In this document: piece by piece, positions 1 through 8,104 of the stretch
How positions within the stretch are numbered: position 1 is the first letter of the stretch
How the letters are laid out: every line of letters starts with the position of its first letter
Notes under the pieces: generated by a model
The model's input: only the letters and a program-made list of their open reading frames with translations
Told to the model about the DNA's origin: nothing
Databases searched by the model: none
NCBI RefSeq assembly: GCF_011682045.1
Contig: NZ_VVIW01000026.1
Location: forward strand, 1-64,000
Source of the DNA: Massilia aquatica
GTDB lineage: Bacteria > Pseudomonadota > Gammaproteobacteria > Burkholderiales > Burkholderiaceae_D
DNA: 64,000 nt
Direction: 5' to 3'
Made by a program: the position numbers and the translations under genes

Positions 1-90
1 GGGAAAAGAACCCAATTCACACCCACTTTTGAGGTCTGTAGCCTAGCTACAGACCGAGAAATGGGTGGGAAGTGGGACTTTTCTCCACCC
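1..90. repeat. long imperfect stem-loop at left edge
   Basis: A perfect 9-bp inverted repeat GGTCTGTAG (33-41) / CTACAGACC (47-55) encloses the 5-nt loop CCTAG. The arms extend outward imperfectly: CACCCA (20-25) pairs with TGGGTG (62-67), and GGGAAAAG (1-8) can pair with CTTTTCTCC (78-86). No ORF lies here. It could be a terminator for a gene outside the window, the end of a small mobile element, or a structured RNA. Nothing else is visible up to the stop codon of the next gene at 140. Confidence 0.5.
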
Positions 91-139
91 GTTTCGGCCG
101 ACGAGCTTCTGCCGCGCAGGCTCCTAGGCGGTCGCCAGC

Positions 140-460
140 TTAGTGCAGCGCGCCTTTGTCCGGCTGCACCAGAATGAAGGGATGCACCACCGAGGTCCAC
201 AGCACGGCATCGGCCTCGGTCCAGGCTTGCGCCTGTTCATCCGAGACTTTGCCGAGCTTGCCGTCGCCCATCCATTGGGCAATGGTGTCCTTGTCGTCGT
301 GCGAGATGCGCACGGCCACGTCGACCAGGTCGAGCTCGGCGCTGACGAATACCACGCTGCCCTGGGCAAAGTGGCGTTGCAGTTCGGCCCACGGCAGGCG
401 CGCGGTTTCGAGGTTGATTTTGGCGCGCAGTTCGGTATCGTTTTCAGGCTTGGTTTTCAT
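140..460 (-). CDS. DUF2288 family protein
   Basis: A 106-residue soluble protein that reads as DUF2288 (N-terminal TELRAKINLETARLPW, then LVDVAVRISHDDK and a C-terminal SVVHPFILVQP). The frame stays open further upstream, but the ATG at 460 gives the family N-terminus. The function of the family is unknown. It lies 47 bp downstream of the RES toxin gene on the same strand, so it may share its transcript, but nothing shows that it belongs to the toxin-antitoxin module. Confidence 0.8.
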   Translation of the reverse strand: MKTKPENDTELRAKINLETARLPWAELQRHFAQGSVVFVSAELDLVDVAVRISHDDKDTIAQWMGDGKLGKVSDEQAQAWTEADAVLWTSVVHPFILVQPDKGALH

Positions 461-507
461 GCAAATACTCAATAGTTCAGGTGATATGAAGCGTGCAAGA
501 CGATCGT

Positions 508-1191
508 TCAGACGATGTCGATGACGGGTGTGGGCGAACCCGACCAGGTGAGGCGGTAGACTTGCCCCTTGCGCACATTGCCCACCAGCGCAGGCCGGAA
601 GCAGGCCAGGCAGGTGCCGGCGGGGCGCCGCACGCTGGGATAAATCACGCCCATCGACCCACTGTCGAGCAGTTGGGTAGCCAGGGTTTGCGACTCGATG
701 TAACTGGTCGGGTCGAGGTACTTTACAAACGCATCCACGCCGCGAATATCGTGGAACGTGCTGGTAAAATCGGCAATCAGGGCTTGATACGTCACGCTGT
801 CGTCGAAGCGGCCGATTTCCTGGTACTCCACGGTTTTGTGGAAGGTGATCTCGGCCAGGGCGGTTTCCGCCTCGAAAGCGCAGTACCACGCGCCGCGTTC
901 GCCATCGTTGAAGCGGCTGCCTTCCGGACGCGGATAGGTGTAGGCGGCGTTGATGATGCGAAAATTCGGCACACCGAACACCAGTTCGTCGACGCCGATG
1001 CCGGGCAGGCTGCCGTACTCGCCGCGCAGGCGTTCGTTGGTGGCGTTGTCGATATCAAACAGGTCGCGCAAGACAGCGCCATTCTCGGCCAGCGGGCCGA
1101 GTACGGAGTCTTCCACGTCGGCAAAGCGCGATGGAATCAGGCGGCAGGTATCGAACTGCCGCAAGGTGGTGAGCTTGGGAATGACCGTCAA
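508..1191 (-). CDS. RES-domain toxin of a RES-Xre toxin-antitoxin pair
   Basis: A 227-residue protein with a RES domain, a family whose characterised members degrade or modify NAD+. The three residues that name the family are visible: Arg about 93 (SRFND), Glu about 114 (ETALAEITFH) and Ser about 186 (IYPSVRR). The frame is open far upstream, but that stretch overlaps the antitoxin in another frame. The best start is a TTG at 1191, one base after the antitoxin TGA, which implies translational coupling. The rare TTG start may keep toxin translation low. The antitoxin lies immediately upstream on the same strand. Confidence 0.85.
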   Translation of the reverse strand: MTVIPKLTTLRQFDTCRLIPSRFADVEDSVLGPLAENGAVLRDLFDIDNATNERLRGEYGSLPGIGVDELVFGVPNFRIINAAYTYPRPEGSRFNDGERGAWYCAFEAETALAEITFHKTVEYQEIGRFDDSVTYQALIADFTSTFHDIRGVDAFVKYLDPTSYIESQTLATQLLDSGSMGVIYPSVRRPAGTCLACFRPALVGNVRKGQVYRLTWSGSPTPVIDIV

Positions 1192-1192
1192 G

Positions 1193-1630
1193 TCACAGGC
1201 CTCCGCGGCGCGCGTCGAGCAGCTTGCGCACCGTTTGCATCGACAGCAGGCCGCCCGCCAGCATTTGCGACAGCGGCGTGCGGCCGGCGAAGATGGGATT
1301 GCTGTTGGGGAGGGTGATCCATTCGTCGGCGAGCTTGTCGCCGTACAGGATATGCAGGGCCTTGTAGATGCCGAGCAGGTAAGAAATGCGGGTGATGCGG
1401 TCGACTTCAAGCACGCGGTCGGGGTTCTTTTTCCACTCGTAATAGGTGGAGGATGACATGCCGCCGAGCAGTTCGCGGGCATCTTCGTCGCGCAGCTTCC
1501 AGGCGGTCATGAGGGCAAAAAAACCCTTGAGCGCGGACTTCGACAAGCGTTCCCGCTCCGCGCGTGCGTTCAGGTCGATGAGCACCGCCGGCTCGAAGCG
1601 ACTCTTGGGATAGGCGAAAGCAAGGTTCAT
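1193..1630 (-). CDS. Xre/MbcA/ParS-type antitoxin (DUF2384)
   Basis: A 145-residue antitoxin. The N-terminal half has an Xre-like helix-turn-helix (KSALKGFFALMTAW...LLGGMSSSTYYEWKK). The C-terminal half is the MbcA/ParS toxin-binding domain (DUF2384), with the typical RISYLLGIYKALHILYGDKLADEWI and PLSQMLAGG motifs. It should neutralise the RES toxin encoded one base downstream and repress the shared promoter. The ATG at 1630 lies just beyond a palindrome that overlaps a strong promoter, which supports both the start and autoregulation. Confidence 0.87.
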   Translation of the reverse strand: MNLAFAYPKSRFEPAVLIDLNARAERERLSKSALKGFFALMTAWKLRDEDARELLGGMSSSTYYEWKKNPDRVLEVDRITRISYLLGIYKALHILYGDKLADEWITLPNSNPIFAGRTPLSQMLAGGLLSMQTVRKLLDARRGGL

Positions 1631-2001
1631 AGTGGGCTCCGGTTATGGAGTATTTATACTCTATTTTCATATCGTGTGCAAGCCAATCGCCATCAAAGAA
1701 TTGCTGAGCCTGCGCAAACAACCGGTTCGGGCCGTTTTGACGGGCCGCGCAACCGGGCGTCGGCCTGATGGCGGGGATGGCGCTCGCGTTCCCAGTATAT
1801 GATGCTGACTTTATATCAACAATGCGCTCTGGGTCGTTTTTCTTAAATGGATCGATGGAGATAACAGGCGCGCCACAGCAACGTACGGATCTTGAAAAAT
1901 TGCTCGGCATCGATGTGGCATCGCTTGCCGGGAGCAGGAACGCAGCGCCTAGCGCGGGAGCATGACCCGGCTGTGCTGAGCCGGGCGTGCGGCGCATCGC
2001 C
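1631..2001. other. intergenic region between the TA operon and recJ
   Basis: The first 50 bases hold the TA promoter and operator. From about 1690 to 2001 no convincing gene is seen. A 65-codon plus-strand frame (1768-1965) has no recognisable family, no good ribosome-binding site and a composition like random GC-rich sequence. No clear intrinsic terminator was found for recJ. Confidence 0.5.
1653..1681 (-). promoter_or_regulatory. autoregulated promoter of the RES-Xre operon
   Basis: On the minus strand, TTGCAC (-35, 1681-1676) and TATAAA (-10, 1658-1653) are separated by exactly 17 bp. A perfect palindrome GAGTAT-TT-ATACTC (1648-1661) covers the -10 element, the expected place for antitoxin binding. 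The antitoxin start codon follows 22 bp further on. Confidence 0.75.
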
Positions 2002-3696
2002 TTATGCCGGCTCGGCGTGTTCGACCAGCAGCTGCACCCGGGTCACGCCGTTATACTCGTTGGCGTCGAGCCGGAACGCCACGCGCGCGCGGTCGCCCAC
2101 CGAGGCGGTGTGGCCGAACCAGATGGCGTCGTAGCGCTGGCCGTTGCGCTCCAGTTGCAGCTTGAGATGGCGTTCCTTCAAGATGCGCTGGCTGACCACG
2201 CGGAACTCGTCGCAGAACACCGGCGGCGCAAAGCCCTGGCCCCACACCTGGCCATCCATCAGGCCGATGAATTCGGTGGTGTAGTAAGCGTCTTCCAGCG
2301 GGCCGTCGGTTTCGATGATGCGTTCGAGCTGCTGGGTATTGAGCCAGGCGCGCCCGACTTCTTCGAAGGCCTTTGAGAACGCCTCGAAATCGTCGGCGCG
2401 GATAGTCAGGCCGGCCGCCATGGCGTGGCCGCCGAATTTGTCGATCAGGCTGGGCGCGCGTTTCGACACCAGGTCGAGCGCGTCGCGCAGGTGAAAGCCG
2501 GGAATCGAGCGCCCGGAACCCTTGATCCAGCCTTCCGCGCCGGGCGCAAAGGTGATCGTCGGGCGGAAGAATTTTTCTTTCAGGCGCGAGGCGACGATCC
2601 CGATCACGCCCTGGTGCCAGGATTCGTCGAACACGCTGATGGTGTTGCTGTCGGCCGGCTGGTAGTCGTCCAGGTACAGCAGGGCGGTATCTTGCATGTC
2701 GGCTTCGATCTCGCGCCGTTTCAGGTTGATTTCGTTGAGCTGCTGGGCGATGGCCCAGGCGCGTCCTTCGTCGTCGGTGACCAGGCACTCGATCCCGAGC
2801 GACATGTCTTCCAGGCGGCCGGCGGCATTGAGGCGCGGACCGAGCGCAAAACCGAGGTCGAACGGCGAGGCAGTGCGCGCTTCGCGTCCGGCTACCCGGA
2901 ACAGCGCGGCCACGCCGGCGTGCATGCGGCCGGCGCGCATGCGCTTCAAACCCTGCGCCACCAAGATGCGGTTGTTCGAGTCGAGCCGCACCACATCGGC
3001 CACGGTGCCCAGGGCCACCAGGTCGAGCAGGCTGTCGAGCTTGGGCTGGGTCTGGGCATCGAACACGCCGCGCTTGCGCAGTTCGGCGCGCAGCGCCAGC
3101 AGCACGTAGAACACCACGCCCACGCCGGCCAGGTGCTTGCTGGGAAAGCCGCACTCGGGCTGGTTCGGATTGACGATCACGCGCGCCTCGGGCAGGGTGT
3201 CGCCCGGCAGGTGATGGTCGGTGACGACCACGTCGATGCCGCGCCGTTTCGCTTCGAGCACGCCGTCGATGCTGGCGATGCCGTTGTCGACCGTGATGAT
3301 GATGTCCGGCGCCTTTTCGCGCGCGGTCAGTTCGACGATTTCGGGCGTGAGGCCGTAGCCGTACTCGAAGCGGTTGGGCACGATGAAGTCGACCGTGGCG
3401 CCCATGGCGCGCAAGCCGCGCAGGGCGACCGCGCAGGCGGTGGCGCCGTCGCAGTCGTAGTCGGCCACGATGGTCATTTTCTTTTGCGCCTTGATGGCGT
3501 CGGCCAGGAACACGGCGGCGGCGTCGATGTGGAGCAGGCCGGCGGGCGCCATCAGGCTGCCCAGTTCACTCGATAGTTCGCGCGCATCGGTCAGGCCGCG
3601 CGCGGCGTACAGGCGCGCGAGCACCGGGTGCACGCCAGTCTGGCGCAGCATTTCGGAAGTGCGGAAAGAGCAGGGGCGAGTCGTAATACGGGTCAT
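2002..3696 (-). CDS. recJ: single-stranded-DNA-specific 5'-3' exonuclease RecJ
   Basis: RecJ of 564 residues, the usual length. It has the DHH phosphoesterase motifs DYDCDG (79-84) and TDHH (159-162), the NPNQPECGFP..LAGVGVVFY region, and the DHHA1 motif (SGRSIPGF...FGGHAMAAGLTI) with a C-terminal OB-type region. It acts in the RecF recombination pathway, mismatch repair and base-excision repair. The open frame extends upstream to 4143, but the real start is the ATG at 3696, which overlaps the stop codon of the preceding gene (ATGA), so the two are translationally coupled. Confidence 0.96.
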   Translation of the reverse strand: MTRITTRPCSFRTSEMLRQTGVHPVLARLYAARGLTDARELSSELGSLMAPAGLLHIDAAAVFLADAIKAQKKMTIVADYDCDGATACAVALRGLRAMGATVDFIVPNRFEYGYGLTPEIVELTAREKAPDIIITVDNGIASIDGVLEAKRRGIDVVVTDHHLPGDTLPEARVIVNPNQPECGFPSKHLAGVGVVFYVLLALRAELRKRGVFDAQTQPKLDSLLDLVALGTVADVVRLDSNNRILVAQGLKRMRAGRMHAGVAALFRVAGREARTASPFDLGFALGPRLNAAGRLEDMSLGIECLVTDDEGRAWAIAQQLNEINLKRREIEADMQDTALLYLDDYQPADSNTISVFDESWHQGVIGIVASRLKEKFFRPTITFAPGAEGWIKGSGRSIPGFHLRDALDLVSKRAPSLIDKFGGHAMAAGLTIRADDFEAFSKAFEEVGRAWLNTQQLERIIETDGPLEDAYYTTEFIGLMDGQVWGQGFAPPVFCDEFRVVSQRILKERHLKLQLERNGQRYDAIWFGHTASVGDRARVAFRLDANEYNGVTRVQLLVEHAEPA

Positions 3697-4715
3697 GGCA
3701 GCAGTCTGTCTAAAGTCGGGCGGCGCCAGAAGGCGCGTTGCGAAAAGCGGGTGGTGGTCAAGGCGAGATGGCGCGTGCGGTGGCTCAGTAGCAGTTGCAC
3801 CTGCTTGAGGCGGCCATCGATCAGCGCGGCCAGCGCCGGCGCAAACAGCGTTTGCTCGAGCCGGTGCATGTGCTGCAGCCAGCCGGCCCAGTCGGTGGCC
3901 AGGGCCGCTTCGGTCAGCGCGTCGCACAGCACGATCGCGTCGGTGCCCAGCGCATCGACCGGCGTGACTGGCGCCGCTTGCGGGTGCCCGGCCAGCGCCG
4001 CCATCCACGGCAGCGCGTCGCTGGTGGCGAGCAGTGAGGTATTCAGGCCGGCGCTGGCCGGGGCGGCGCCCCAGGGCCAGAACGAGTTGATGGCGGCCAG
4101 GCCGCGCGCTTCGCGTTCGGTATTGACCGGGTGTTCGAACCACAGCATCTGCACTTCGTTTTGCAGCATGCGGAAGGCGCGCGACGGCGCACCCTTGGGC
4201 ATCCAGTCGGTCAGGTTCAGGCCGACGGCGGAATCGGGCGTCGATGTCTCCAGCGCGGCCCAGTCGTCGGCGCGCATGAACCAGGTGCCGGCGTCGCCGT
4301 ACAGGAGCGTCTTGCCCGATTCGTCGAAGTAGGGTTTGGCCAGCTCGAACAGGGCGCGGCTGTGCGCCTCGGTCAGTTGCAGGCGGCGCATGTCGGCGAT
4401 TAACAGGTGGCTGCGGGCGATCTGGGTGTGCGCGGGGTGGACGATGAACCAGGTGCCGTCCTGCTGCGCCAGGCCGTAGCCGCGCATGACGGCGCCGGCC
4501 AGCGCCAGGTTGCCATCGGCCGAGGCGCCCAGCGCTTGCGCCAGCCAGGCTTCGTGGGGCAGGGCGCGGATGTGATCGTCAACCGGCAGTTGCTGGCGCA
4601 ACGCGCTGCGGCTGATGAGCGTGGCCAGGGCCGGGGCCTGCAATGCGCGGATCAGATCGGGGGCGAGCTCGGGAGGGGGCAGGGCGAACGGCAGGACAAG
4701 CGAAATTTGGGTCAT
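3693..4715 (-). CDS. RpfE-like conserved protein (often labelled phosphoglycerate mutase-like)
   Basis: A 340-residue cytosolic protein that resembles the RpfE / COG4255 family found next to recJ in Burkholderiales. Family-like stretches are LNLTDWMPKGAPSRAFRMLQNEVQMLWFEHPVNTEREARG followed by LAAINSFWPWG, read here in two pieces. The biochemical role is not established, and the phosphoglycerate-mutase label is weakly founded. Its stop overlaps the recJ ATG, so the pair forms a two-gene operon. Confidence 0.75.
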   Translation of the reverse strand: MTQISLVLPFALPPPELAPDLIRALQAPALATLISRSALRQQLPVDDHIRALPHEAWLAQALGASADGNLALAGAVMRGYGLAQQDGTWFIVHPAHTQIARSHLLIADMRRLQLTEAHSRALFELAKPYFDESGKTLLYGDAGTWFMRADDWAALETSTPDSAVGLNLTDWMPKGAPSRAFRMLQNEVQMLWFEHPVNTEREARGLAAINSFWPWGAAPASAGLNTSLLATSDALPWMAALAGHPQAAPVTPVDALGTDAIVLCDALTEAALATDWAGWLQHMHRLEQTLFAPALAALIDGRLKQVQLLLSHRTRHLALTTTRFSQRAFWRRPTLDRLLP

Positions 4716-4933
4716 CCAGCATTGTAGGACAAATTGGCAAAGCCGAAAATATGCGGGAGCGCGGCGAACGGACCCGTTGCGCCGGAAAACGCGCGCCTGG
4801 ATGCGTGCGCGGCACGCTGCGCAGGCCGCCGTCTGGCTGCCGCTTTACTGTCGGGCGCGTCAAGCGCGCGCAGGGGGATCCGATCCGATGCTAGAATTTC
4901 TTCAATCTTGATTTCTTGACAAGGAGTTCATGT

Positions 4934-5329
4934 ATGCCGATTCAAACGACATTGCGCGGACTGGGCCTGGGCCTTGGCCTTGCGCTGGCGGTAACGACCG
5001 GCGCGCTGGCCCAGGACAAAGGCGTCGGCGCGATTTCCGTGCAAAAGGACACGATTGAAGTGAGCGGCAACGGTCATCATCGTACCTTCCCCTGCAACGG
5101 GCGCAAGGTGCTGATCAACGGTTCCCAACATGTGCTCACATTTACCGGGGTGTGCTCCAGCGTCGAGATCGCCGGCGCGGAAAACAAGGTGGCGGTGCAA
5201 GTGGCCCCGGCCGGTACGCTGCTGGTGTCCGGCGTCGGTCAACAGGTGAACTGGCAGTCGGCCGGCGAGCCGGCTCAGGAAGTTTCCGGTGCTGATCACA
5301 AAATCGCCAGGATCGCATTGAAACCCTGA
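4934..5329 (+). CDS. secreted DUF3060 protein, copy 1
   Basis: A 131-residue protein with an N-terminal signal peptide (about 1-27, cleavage near ALAQD) and a DUF3060 domain: a beta-rich repeat of short VSGNGH / INGSQH / IAGAENK / VSGVGQQ / VSGADHK turns. Two Cys (in FPCNGR and TGVCSS) are likely disulfide-linked in the periplasm. The start at 4934 is preceded by AAGGAG (4921-4926); an ATG four bases earlier is in another frame. Function is unknown. It is a tandem paralogue of the next gene, 131 bp downstream. Confidence 0.8.
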   Translation: MPIQTTLRGLGLGLGLALAVTTGALAQDKGVGAISVQKDTIEVSGNGHHRTFPCNGRKVLINGSQHVLTFTGVCSSVEIAGAENKVAVQVAPAGTLLVSGVGQQVNWQSAGEPAQEVSGADHKIARIALKP

Positions 5330-5398
5330 ACGACCAGCAGGTCGAGCGGCGATGGGGGCCATGGGGGCCATGCGGCCATCATCGCCCTTGCATAAAAC

Positions 5399-5427
5399 TT
5401 GCCAAATTTTTATCCATGAAATAATAT
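5399..5427 (+). promoter_or_regulatory. sigma-70-type promoter for second DUF3060 gene
   Basis: TTGCCA (5399-5404) and TAATAT (5422-5427) are separated by 17 bp, 34 bp before the ATG at 5461. The second DUF3060 gene therefore has its own promoter rather than depending on read-through from the first. Confidence 0.6.
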
Positions 5428-5460
5428 TCAGCCACTTATTCTTTTGATAAAAGGGTCGCT

Positions 5461-5847
5461 ATGTCGTTTCGTACACTGTCTACTTTCGGTTTTGCTGTGA
5501 TTGCCGCTATCGGCGCATGCGGTGCCGCGCTCGCCGATGAGGACACTTCCGGTACCACCTCGTCGGGCAAGGACAAGATTGAAGTCAGCGGCAACGGGCA
5601 TCAGCGCTCGTTCGCCTGCGATGGCCGCCGCGCCATCATCGAGGGTACCGATAACGTCATCACCTTCACGGGCGTATGCTCGGGGCTGGAAATTTCCGGC
5701 ACCGGCAACTCGGTCACCATTGCGCTGGTCCCGAAAGCGCCCCTGAGCGTGGAAGGCGTCAACAACAGCGTGCGCTGGCAATCGAGCGCCGAGCCGAGGA
5801 AGAACGTCTCGGGCGTGAACAACCGCATCGTGAAGATTCGGCCGTAA
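5461..5847 (+). CDS. secreted DUF3060 protein, copy 2
   Basis: A 128-residue paralogue of the preceding gene. It has a signal peptide (about 1-25, ending ALADE) and then the same repeat pattern (VSGNGHQRSFACDGR, IEGTDN, FTGVCSGLEISGTGN, VEGVNNSVRWQSSAEP, VSGVNN). Both Cys are conserved. It is predicted to be periplasmic or secreted, with unknown function. The shared WQSxxEP and TGVCS motifs show that the pair arose by duplication. It converges on the ferritin-like gene that ends at 5943, with a GC-rich spacer between. Confidence 0.8.
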   Translation: MSFRTLSTFGFAVIAAIGACGAALADEDTSGTTSSGKDKIEVSGNGHQRSFACDGRRAIIEGTDNVITFTGVCSGLEISGTGNSVTIALVPKAPLSVEGVNNSVRWQSSAEPRKNVSGVNNRIVKIRP

Positions 5848-5942
5848 CCGAACCAGGCCGGCCACCGGCGCCGGCCCCGGCCGCCAGCCGGGAGCGGCAA
5901 CGCCTGCCGGCCAGCGCCCTCGGCGCGCCGCCACACCCCGGC

Positions 5943-6719
5943 TTACGGGGGTGGCTCCGATACCGGCGTCATGTCGTCGAGCTCCACATCGCCGTACGTG
6001 AGCCCGATCGCTTCTTCATACCAGGTCTGGGTCAGCGCCAGGTGCTCGCGTTCTTCGTTCAGGGCGTAGGTGAAGCGCTCGACCATGTCAGCCAGGCCGT
6101 GTTCGTCGGCCAGCGCCACCAGTGTTTCCCAGCCTGCCTTGTCGCTTAGCTCTGCGGTGACGATGGCGTGCAGCGACTGCGCGATGGTGGTGCGCGGGTC
6201 GTTCAAGACCTGCACCAGGCCCATCGACTCCACACCCACCAGGTCGGCGCTCGGCGTTTGCGAGGTCGGGTCGCCGCCCAGCGATTCGATGGCGTCGGCC
6301 ACCATCAGGAAATGGCGCGCCTCGTGGGCCCGGATCTGTTCCAGGTCGTCGATCGTCATGCTGATATCGCCCGTGAGCATGACTTCGCATTTGGTGATCA
6401 GCGCGTCGTACAGGCGCGTGCCGGTGCGCTCGAACGCCAGGCGCTCGCCCAGTTTGTCGAGCAGGATCTGCGGCCTGTCGCCCGTGAGCATGGACATGCC
6501 GACCGTGAGCGCGCCAGTCAGGGTGCCCGGCAGCGGGACCGAACCGAGTGCGTCGGCATTGGCGATGTAGTCGCTGCGCAGCTCGGCCAGGGCGATGTCG
6601 CCGACGCCATCATCGGTGGTGACGCTCGGTTCGAGCTCCTGCATTGCCTTGCTGTCGATCGGCGACATCTGGATGCCGGTGCGGTTCATGCCCATGTGTT
6701 CCTGTTGAACTGTACTCAT
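5943..6719 (-). CDS. ferritin-like (rubrerythrin-type) domain protein, small
   Basis: A 258-residue protein with a four-helix ferritin-like core. The metal-ligand pattern is visible as E in AFERTG, EARH, E in TAELSD and EEREH. A ferritin-like di-iron site suggests an oxidoreductase or iron/peroxide-handling role, but no substrate can be named. AGGAGA precedes the ATG at 6719. It lies 26 bp downstream of a second, larger ferritin-like gene on the same strand, so they form an operon and may form a complex. Confidence 0.75.
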   Translation of the reverse strand: MSTVQQEHMGMNRTGIQMSPIDSKAMQELEPSVTTDDGVGDIALAELRSDYIANADALGSVPLPGTLTGALTVGMSMLTGDRPQILLDKLGERLAFERTGTRLYDALITKCEVMLTGDISMTIDDLEQIRAHEARHFLMVADAIESLGGDPTSQTPSADLVGVESMGLVQVLNDPRTTIAQSLHAIVTAELSDKAGWETLVALADEHGLADMVERFTYALNEEREHLALTQTWYEEAIGLTYGDVELDDMTPVSEPPP

Positions 6720-6745
6720 GTCGATTCTCCTGTTACCACATGCGC

Positions 6746-7936
6746 TCAGGGCGCGTTAACGCCGGCGGCGGCCAGCATGCCTTTGCGATTGAGCTCGGTA
6801 CCGGGCATCCATACGTAGCCGGCGGCGACCATCTCGCTGGGCGAACCGTCGGCGTTGACCATGGCCCGGTAGCTGAGCGAGAGCGGGCTTTCGAGCGCCC
6901 TGGCGACGAAGCGGGCGCCGTCGGTGCGCACGTCGACTTCGTCCATGAGGACCTTGCGCACGAAGTCGCGCTGGCTGCGCAGCGCGAGCGGATTGGCAAA
7001 GTCGCTGGTGACGATTTCGGCCGGATCGCGCCGCTCGAACTGCTTGAACGCCTCGCACGCCATGTGGAAATGCCCCAGTTCATAGTCGAGAAAGCGTTCC
7101 CAGATCGCGCGCAGGTGGTGATTGGTCTCCTGCTCGACGCAGCTGTAATAGTTGTAGCACTCGGCCGCCTCGTGCAGCAGCCATTGCTCGATCCACGATT
7201 CGGCCGGGTCGAGCATGGATTCGTACTGGGTCACGTGCTGTTCTTCGACGGAAGCGATTTCGGCGTACAGCTGGCGCGCCAGCGGGTCCGAGAACAGGGG
7301 GCCGATGTTCTGGTAGTAGTCGTGCGTCTGGTATTCGCTGGACACGATGGTCAGCGCGTTGATCTTGCTTAAAAAAGCGGCAGTGCGGGCATTGTACGGC
7401 TCGCGCAGCTCGTCTTCGGGCGCGCGATGGTGCTCGGACGTGGGCCGCCCGGGCAGGATGTCGGTGTAGCTTTGCAGGATATTGTTGGCGTCCTTGCCTT
7501 CGAGCCGGTCGAGCAGGGCCGCATAGCGGTACAGGTGGTCGAAGTCCTCAAGCAGGCCGAAGCGGTAGACCTGGGCCAGGTACGGGTCGGGCTCGCTCTG
7601 GGCGATGGCCGCCGTCACCTCGATGGCCACCTGTTCGTAGGCGACCGTGGTCTCCAGCGGAGAATGGTCGGCCGCGATCAGCCAGTTGACCAGGGTGGCC
7701 TGGTGCTGCTCGGTACGGCGCACCTTGGCCAGCGGCAGGCGCAGGTCGCGGTTGAAGCGGGCTGCCAGATGGCCGAAACGCAGCGCTTCGGTCTCGAGCC
7801 CGTTGATGAGAATGACCCGGATGCGCGTGAATGCGTCGTCGTCGAGCTTGCTGATCGGTTTTTGCACCATGTCGCGCCAGGTGAACCGCTGCTTGTCGAT
7901 GTCCGTGCCTTTTGAATCGAAAAGACTGAATGCCAT
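6746..7936 (-). CDS. ferritin-like domain protein, large
   Basis: A 396-residue protein rich in paired Glu/His helices: ETEALRFGHLAARF, EDFDHLYRYAALLDRLEG, SVEEQHVTQYES, EAAECYNYYSCVEQETN and DYELGHFHMACEAFKQFE. The pattern resembles one or two ferritin-like di-iron bundles. The start at 7936 is chosen because GGAGGAAA precedes it; the frame is open further upstream (to 8089) without a better start. It is co-transcribed with the smaller ferritin-like gene. Function is unknown; oxidative-stress or iron storage roles are possible. Confidence 0.7.
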   Translation of the reverse strand: MAFSLFDSKGTDIDKQRFTWRDMVQKPISKLDDDAFTRIRVILINGLETEALRFGHLAARFNRDLRLPLAKVRRTEQHQATLVNWLIAADHSPLETTVAYEQVAIEVTAAIAQSEPDPYLAQVYRFGLLEDFDHLYRYAALLDRLEGKDANNILQSYTDILPGRPTSEHHRAPEDELREPYNARTAAFLSKINALTIVSSEYQTHDYYQNIGPLFSDPLARQLYAEIASVEEQHVTQYESMLDPAESWIEQWLLHEAAECYNYYSCVEQETNHHLRAIWERFLDYELGHFHMACEAFKQFERRDPAEIVTSDFANPLALRSQRDFVRKVLMDEVDVRTDGARFVARALESPLSLSYRAMVNADGSPSEMVAAGYVWMPGTELNRKGMLAAAGVNAP

Positions 7937-8104
7937 GATTTTCCTCCGTTCTGCGGTACTGAGTTGGAGTGCGCGGCGGGCATCAGGTTCAAGGTTTTTT
8001 TGTAAAAACCACAGTGGCAACGCGTGATTCAATTGTGACAACCCTGCCCGGGACGCGCTTTGTGTGGCAAACTGCGCACTTGCAATCAATCACTGCCGGG
8101 GCAC

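Noticed and set aside
1768-1965. 65-codon plus-strand frame between the TA module and recJ
   Set aside because: No ribosome-binding site, no recognisable motif, and composition like random sequence.
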